Positions 5,695 to 7,882 of a stretch of DNA of 7,882 bases are shown here, piece by piece; the stretch's first letter is position 1; every line of letters starts with the position of its first letter. Under the pieces are notes generated by a model. The model did no database searches and was not told the DNA's origin. It was given only the letters and a program-made list of their open reading frames with translations. Source of the DNA: an uncultured Arenimonas sp. (lineage in GTDB: Bacteria > Pseudomonadota > Gammaproteobacteria > Xanthomonadales > Xanthomonadaceae); contig CAMPHE010000072.1 of NCBI GenBank assembly GCA_946885815.1, positions 1 to 7,882 of the forward strand, given 5' to 3'. The position numbers and the translations under genes are program-made.

Positions 5695-6051
5695 ATGGCC
5701 TACATCGACGGTTTCGTGATCGCGGTACCCACCGCCAACCGGCAGGCGTTCATCGACCACGCGACGAAATTCGACGCGCTGTTCCTCGAGCACGGCGCGA
5801 CGCGCGTCGTGGAAGGCTGGGGCGACGACGTGCCGCGCGGCAAGATCACCGACTTCTTCGGCGCGGTGAAGGCGAAGGACGACGAGACGGTGGCGTTCTC
5901 GTGGGTGGAATGGCCCGACAAGGCCACGCGCGATGCCGGGATGGCGAAGATGATGGACGATCCGCGGATGGATCCGAAACTGACGCCGATGCCGTTCGAC
6001 GGCATGCGGATGATCTACGGCGGGTTCGAGTCCGTGGTCGATCTGAAGTAA
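5695..6051 (+). CDS. ybaA: DUF1428 family protein, YbaA-like
   Basis: The 118-residue cytosolic protein matches the E. coli YbaA/DUF1428 pattern as I remember it, almost end to end: MAYIDGFVIAVP at the start, FLEHGATRVVEGWGDDVPRG (50-69 approx.), ITDFFGAVKAKDDETVAFSW, then MMDDPRMDPK and the closing MPFDGMRMIYGGFESV. Length also fits the family (YbaA is about 117 residues). The fold is of the dimeric ferredoxin-like alpha/beta barrel type; no biochemical role is established. GAGGAG (5682-5687) lies 7 nt before the ATG, which makes this start much better than the in-frame open stretch running back into the peptidase promoter. It is transcribed divergently from the peptidase gene. The regulator gene downstream appears to have its own promoter. 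The family call is secure; the function is unknown. Confidence 0.93.
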   Translation: MAYIDGFVIAVPTANRQAFIDHATKFDALFLEHGATRVVEGWGDDVPRGKITDFFGAVKAKDDETVAFSWVEWPDKATRDAGMAKMMDDPRMDPKLTPMPFDGMRMIYGGFESVVDLK

Positions 6052-6064
6052 GGGAAGTCCTTCC

Positions 6065-6080
6065 GGCGGCGGCGTCCGCC
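6065..6080 (+). other. Small hairpin after the DUF1428 gene
   Basis: GGCGG (6065-6069) pairs with CCGCC (6076-6080) around a 6-nt loop, 13 nt after the TAA. The stem is short and there is no T-run, so it is only a possible weak terminator. Nothing else is seen between the two genes apart from the candidate promoter below. Confidence 0.2.
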
Positions 6081-6113
6081 CTGCCCGGACCGACCCCGTC
6101 ACGCCGACGTGGC

Positions 6114-6119
6114 TACACT
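6114..6119 (+). promoter_or_regulatory. Candidate -10 box (TACACT) for the HTH regulator
   Basis: TACACT in the context ACGTGGCTACACTGGGG lies 31 nt before the TTG start at 6151. A transcript starting about 7 nt later would carry the AGGAGG site. The in-frame GTG at 6109 would lie upstream of such a transcript start, which argues against it as the start codon. No -35 box is visible. Confidence 0.4.
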
Positions 6120-6137
6120 GGGGGCCTCTCGAACGGC

Positions 6138-6143
6138 AGGAGG
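6138..6143 (+). promoter_or_regulatory. Shine-Dalgarno AGGAGG fixing a TTG start
   Basis: A full AGGAGG stands 7 nt before TTG 6151. This, together with the product then beginning M-A-N-I-G-T-V-L-K, decides in favour of the TTG over the in-frame GTG at 6109. Confidence 0.8.
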
Positions 6144-6150
6144 CGGGTCT

Positions 6151-6573
6151 TTGGCGAACATCGGTACGGTGCTGAAACAGGAAATCACCCGGCTGGCACG
6201 CAAGGAGGCGAAGGCCGCGATCGAGCCGCTGCGCAAGGCCTCGGCGACGGCACGACGCGATGTCGCCGCCCTCAAGCGGGAAGTCGCCGACCTGCAGCGG
6301 CAATTGCGCACGGCGCGCCGGGCCCCGGCCGCGGCTCCGGCCGAAGCCGGCGACGCGCCCACCCGCTTCTCCGCCAAAGGACTGAAATCGCTGCGCGCCC
6401 GCACCGGCCTGTCGGCCGCCGATTTCGGCCGGCTCGCCGGCGTCAGCGGCCAGTCGATCTATCACTGGGAAGCCGGCAAGACCACGCCGGGCGCGAAACA
6501 GCGCACGGCGCTCGCGGCGCTGCGCGGCCTCGGCAAGCGCGAAGCGCTGCGGCGACTCGAAGCCCTCGGCTGA
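6151..6573 (+). CDS. Coiled-coil plus XRE-type helix-turn-helix regulator
   Basis: With the TTG start the product has 140 residues. Residues 1-57 are highly charged and helical (LKQEITRLARKEAKAAIE, then KREVADLQRQLRTARR), a likely coiled coil for self-association. An Ala/Pro linker (58-70) follows. Residues 73-127 form an XRE/Cro-type DNA-binding domain: FSAKGLKSLRARTGLSAADFGRLAGVSGQSIYHWEAGKTTP, with the helix-turn-helix at about 88-106. The combination, beginning ANIGTVLK, matches a family I remember as common in Xanthomonadales and Burkholderiales, annotated only as a helix-turn-helix regulator; its targets are unknown. The start is fixed by AGGAGG. The gene has its own candidate promoter and ends 10 nt from the stop of the convergent lipoprotein gene. 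It could regulate one of its neighbours, but no operator is evident. Confidence 0.88.
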   Translation: MANIGTVLKQEITRLARKEAKAAIEPLRKASATARRDVAALKREVADLQRQLRTARRAPAAAPAEAGDAPTRFSAKGLKSLRARTGLSAADFGRLAGVSGQSIYHWEAGKTTPGAKQRTALAALRGLGKREALRRLEALG

Positions 6574-6583
6574 ACCGGCGCCG

Positions 6584-7075
6584 CTACGGCGGCGCGTTCA
6601 TCGTCAGCATCACCGGATTGGAGCGCACGTCGGCGCTGACGCCCGCCTGCGCGCCGCCCACCAGGACCGCCTGCACGCGATACGTGCGGCCCGGCTCGAG
6701 GCAGTGGGTCTGCATCACGGTCGCGGCGTCGAGTTCCACCGTGCCGGCCGTGCCCGGAGCGACCGTCCGCAGGTCGGCGCCATCGACATAGGCGACCTCG
6801 CGGCACATCGCGACCGGCACGCCGCGTTCGGAAGCGACCGCGAGCGCGAGTTCGTGCTTCCGCGAGCGGTCGAGGAAGTTGGCGGGAACCTGCAGCGCGG
6901 CCGCCGTGCGGTTCTCGACGCGGATCGCGAGCGTCGACCCGGTGACCGACAGGCGCAGCGTCGGTGTGTCGAGCGACTGGTCGCGGCAGCCGGCCAGCGT
7001 CGCGACGAGCGCGACCGCGAAGACCGCGGCCGCCGTGAGGCCGCGCGGGGTGGCTGCCTGCTGGAAACGGGTCAT
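6584..7075 (-). CDS. Small lipoprotein of unknown function
   Basis: The 163-residue product has a basic N-terminus, a hydrophobic segment (about 12-27) and the lipobox L-A-G-C with Cys30, followed by Arg31-Asp32. Asp at +2 is the residue that retains lipoproteins at the inner membrane in E. coli, but here it is +3, so localisation is uncertain. The rest (LRLSVTGSTLAIRVENRTAA, then VDGADLRTVAPGTAGTVELD and TYRVQAVLVGG) reads like a small all-beta immunoglobulin-like domain, with two further cysteines (91 and 125) that could form a disulfide. I recognise no named family. GGAG (7083-7086) lies 7 nt before the ATG and fixes the start; the longer open frame upstream is inside the kinase gene. It follows the kinase gene by 34 nt on the same strand and converges on the HTH gene with only 10 nt between stops. 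Confidence 0.82.
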   Translation of the reverse strand: MTRFQQAATPRGLTAAAVFAVALVATLAGCRDQSLDTPTLRLSVTGSTLAIRVENRTAAALQVPANFLDRSRKHELALAVASERGVPVAMCREVAYVDGADLRTVAPGTAGTVELDAATVMQTHCLEPGRTYRVQAVLVGGAQAGVSADVRSNPVMLTMNAPP

Positions 7076-7106
7076 CGCGTCGCTCCGGTCACCGTACTGG
7101 CCGACG

Positions 7107-7112
7107 ATGTTA
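7107..7112 (-). promoter_or_regulatory. Candidate -10 box (TAACAT) overlapping the kinase stop
   Basis: On the minus strand the TAA stop of the kinase is the beginning of TAACAT, 31 nt before the lipoprotein start. It could give the lipoprotein its own promoter in addition to read-through from the kinase gene. No -35 box was found, so this is tentative. Confidence 0.3.
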
Positions 7113-7882
7113 GCGCTCGCCGGGTGACGCGCCCGCGGTGGCCGGGGCCGGGAACGACGCCGTGAAGGTCGTGCCCCCGTGCGTTTCGGAGGTGACGCCG
7201 ATCGACCCGCCATGCGCGGCGACGATGCGGTCGACGATGTAAAGCCCGAGGCCGACGCTGCTCGAGCCGGTGCGGTCGTCGCCCCGCACCATCGGCAGGA
7301 ACAGCTTCGGCAACGTCGCGGGGTCGATCGGCTCACCGTGGTTGTGCACCGCCAGCGCCCAGCCATCGGCGTCCACCCGCGAATGCACGGTCACCGGCGA
7401 AACGCCGTCGCCGTAGGCGAGCGCGTTGCCGACCAGGTTGCCCAGCAGCTGCGCGAGCCGGTTCGCATCGGCGACGGCCGTTCCCGTGCCCTGCGCCTCG
7501 TGTTCGATCGCGCGGCCCGGATGCGCGCTGCGCAGGTCGTCCAGCTGTTCGGCGACGACGCGGTGCAGATCGATAGGCGCGGGGCGAACGTCGACACCGC
7601 GGCCGAGCCGCGCGCGGGTGAAGTCGAGCAGATCGTCGGCGAGCCGCCGCGCCCGCGCCGCCGAGCGGCGGATGCGCGAGGCGACCTCGCCGACACGGGC
7701 ATCGGCGCTGCCGAGCAGCAGCAGCGCCTCGCTGCCCATCGCGATCGTCGACAGCGGCGTGCGCAGGTCGTGGCTGACGATGCCGACCAGCTGCTCGGCC
7801 AGCAGCGCGCGGTCCTCGGCAGCGTCGCGGCGCGCCGACGCGCCGCCAGCAGCTCGCGTTCGTAGGCATGCCGGTCGCTGGC
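7110..7882 (-). CDS. Sensor histidine kinase, C-terminal part, probably frameshifted
   Basis: Partial at the window edge. The dimerisation domain shows the H-box GIVSHDLRTPLSTIAM, with the phosphorylated His encoded at 7770-7772. The ATPase domain has the N-box QLLGNLVGNALAYGDG, a degenerate G1 region (VHNHGEPIDPATLPKLF, no Asp-x-Gly) and the G2 motif VGLGLYIVDRIVAAHGGSIG, ending near residue FPAP. The ATG at 7739 must not be taken as the start because it would remove the phosphorylated His. Upstream of about 7834 the better coding frame is different: it reads ASDRHAYERELLAARRRA, a typical linker after a PAS domain, with high third-position GC. The H-box frame there reads QRPACLRTRAAGGASA with poor third-position GC. 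A one-base loss at about 7826-7834 would explain this. No response regulator is in view. The lipoprotein gene follows after 34 nt. Confidence 0.85.
   Translation of the reverse strand, partial: QRPACLRTRAAGGASARRDAAEDRALLAEQLVGIVSHDLRTPLSTIAMGSEALLLLGSADARVGEVASRIRRSAARARRLADDLLDFTRARLGRGVDVRPAPIDLHRVVAEQLDDLRSAHPGRAIEHEAQGTGTAVADANRLAQLLGNLVGNALAYGDGVSPVTVHSRVDADGWALAVHNHGEPIDPATLPKLFLPMVRGDDRTGSSSVGLGLYIVDRIVAAHGGSIGVTSETHGGTTFTASFPAPATAGASPGER

Noticed and set aside
5536..6465. Minus-strand open frame opposite the DUF1428 and HTH genes
   Set aside because: It spans two well-supported plus-strand genes and their intergenic region, which no real gene would be expected to do, and shows no domain.
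6579..6591. CGCCG-CTA-CGGCG mini-hairpin between the HTH and lipoprotein stops
   Set aside because: Five base pairs with a 3-nt loop and no T-run in GC-rich DNA is easily chance, though it could help end either transcript.
7110..7739. Kinase beginning at ATG 7739
   Set aside because: That start falls after the H-box and would remove the phosphorylated histidine, so it is an internal methionine.
1..7882. Mobile elements, CRISPR arrays, tRNA or rRNA genes
   Set aside because: No transposase-like product, spaced direct repeats, terminal inverted repeats or tRNA-like folds were noticed on either strand by eye.

Overview
The window is very GC-rich with strongly G/C-biased third codon positions. 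Most genes have a clear Shine-Dalgarno sequence. Recognisable families are an SPFH protein, a secreted Cys-containing beta-helix protein, a DUF1615 lipoprotein, a coiled-coil/XRE regulator starting with conserved-looking ANIGTVLK residues, and a YbaA/DUF1428 protein. Together these suggest a proteobacterium, most likely of the Xanthomonadales (Lysobacter/Luteimonas type), with Burkholderiales the main alternative. This placement is inferred from protein style and not from a marker gene. No mobile element, CRISPR array, tRNA or rRNA was seen.

Layout. Positions 1-394 (minus) hold the N-terminal part of a membrane-anchored SPFH/flotillin-like protein. It diverges from a secreted right-handed beta-helix protein at 549-1400 (plus). 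Between 1401 and 1600 lie an 18-codon, very basic micro-ORF candidate and a long perfect-stem hairpin. A minus-strand block follows, read from right to left: an M14-type zinc carboxypeptidase (5539-4625), a tandem-domain VOC/PhnB-like protein (4562-3651), a Tat-exported dienelactone-hydrolase-like enzyme (3632-2721) and a DUF1615 lipoprotein (2724-1600). The last three are tightly spaced (18-nt gap, then an ATGA overlap) and look like one operon. Two plus-strand genes follow: a YbaA-like DUF1428 protein (5695-6051) and a coiled-coil/helix-turn-helix regulator (6151-6573, TTG start). The right end holds a minus-strand pair: a sensor histidine kinase that runs off the edge, followed by a small lipoprotein (7075-6584).

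How the genes may work together. Several products are envelope proteins: the SPFH membrane protein, the exported beta-helix protein, the exported hydrolase and two lipoproteins. The DUF1615 protein has lytic-transglycosylase-like motifs, so it may act on peptidoglycan. The VOC and hydrolase pair could handle reactive small molecules, but nothing in the sequence names a substrate. I see mostly ordinary chromosomal genes and no convincing new multi-gene system. The points most worth a second look are the probable frameshift just upstream of the kinase H-box, the micro-ORF with its hairpin, and the catalytic motifs in the DUF1615 lipoprotein.
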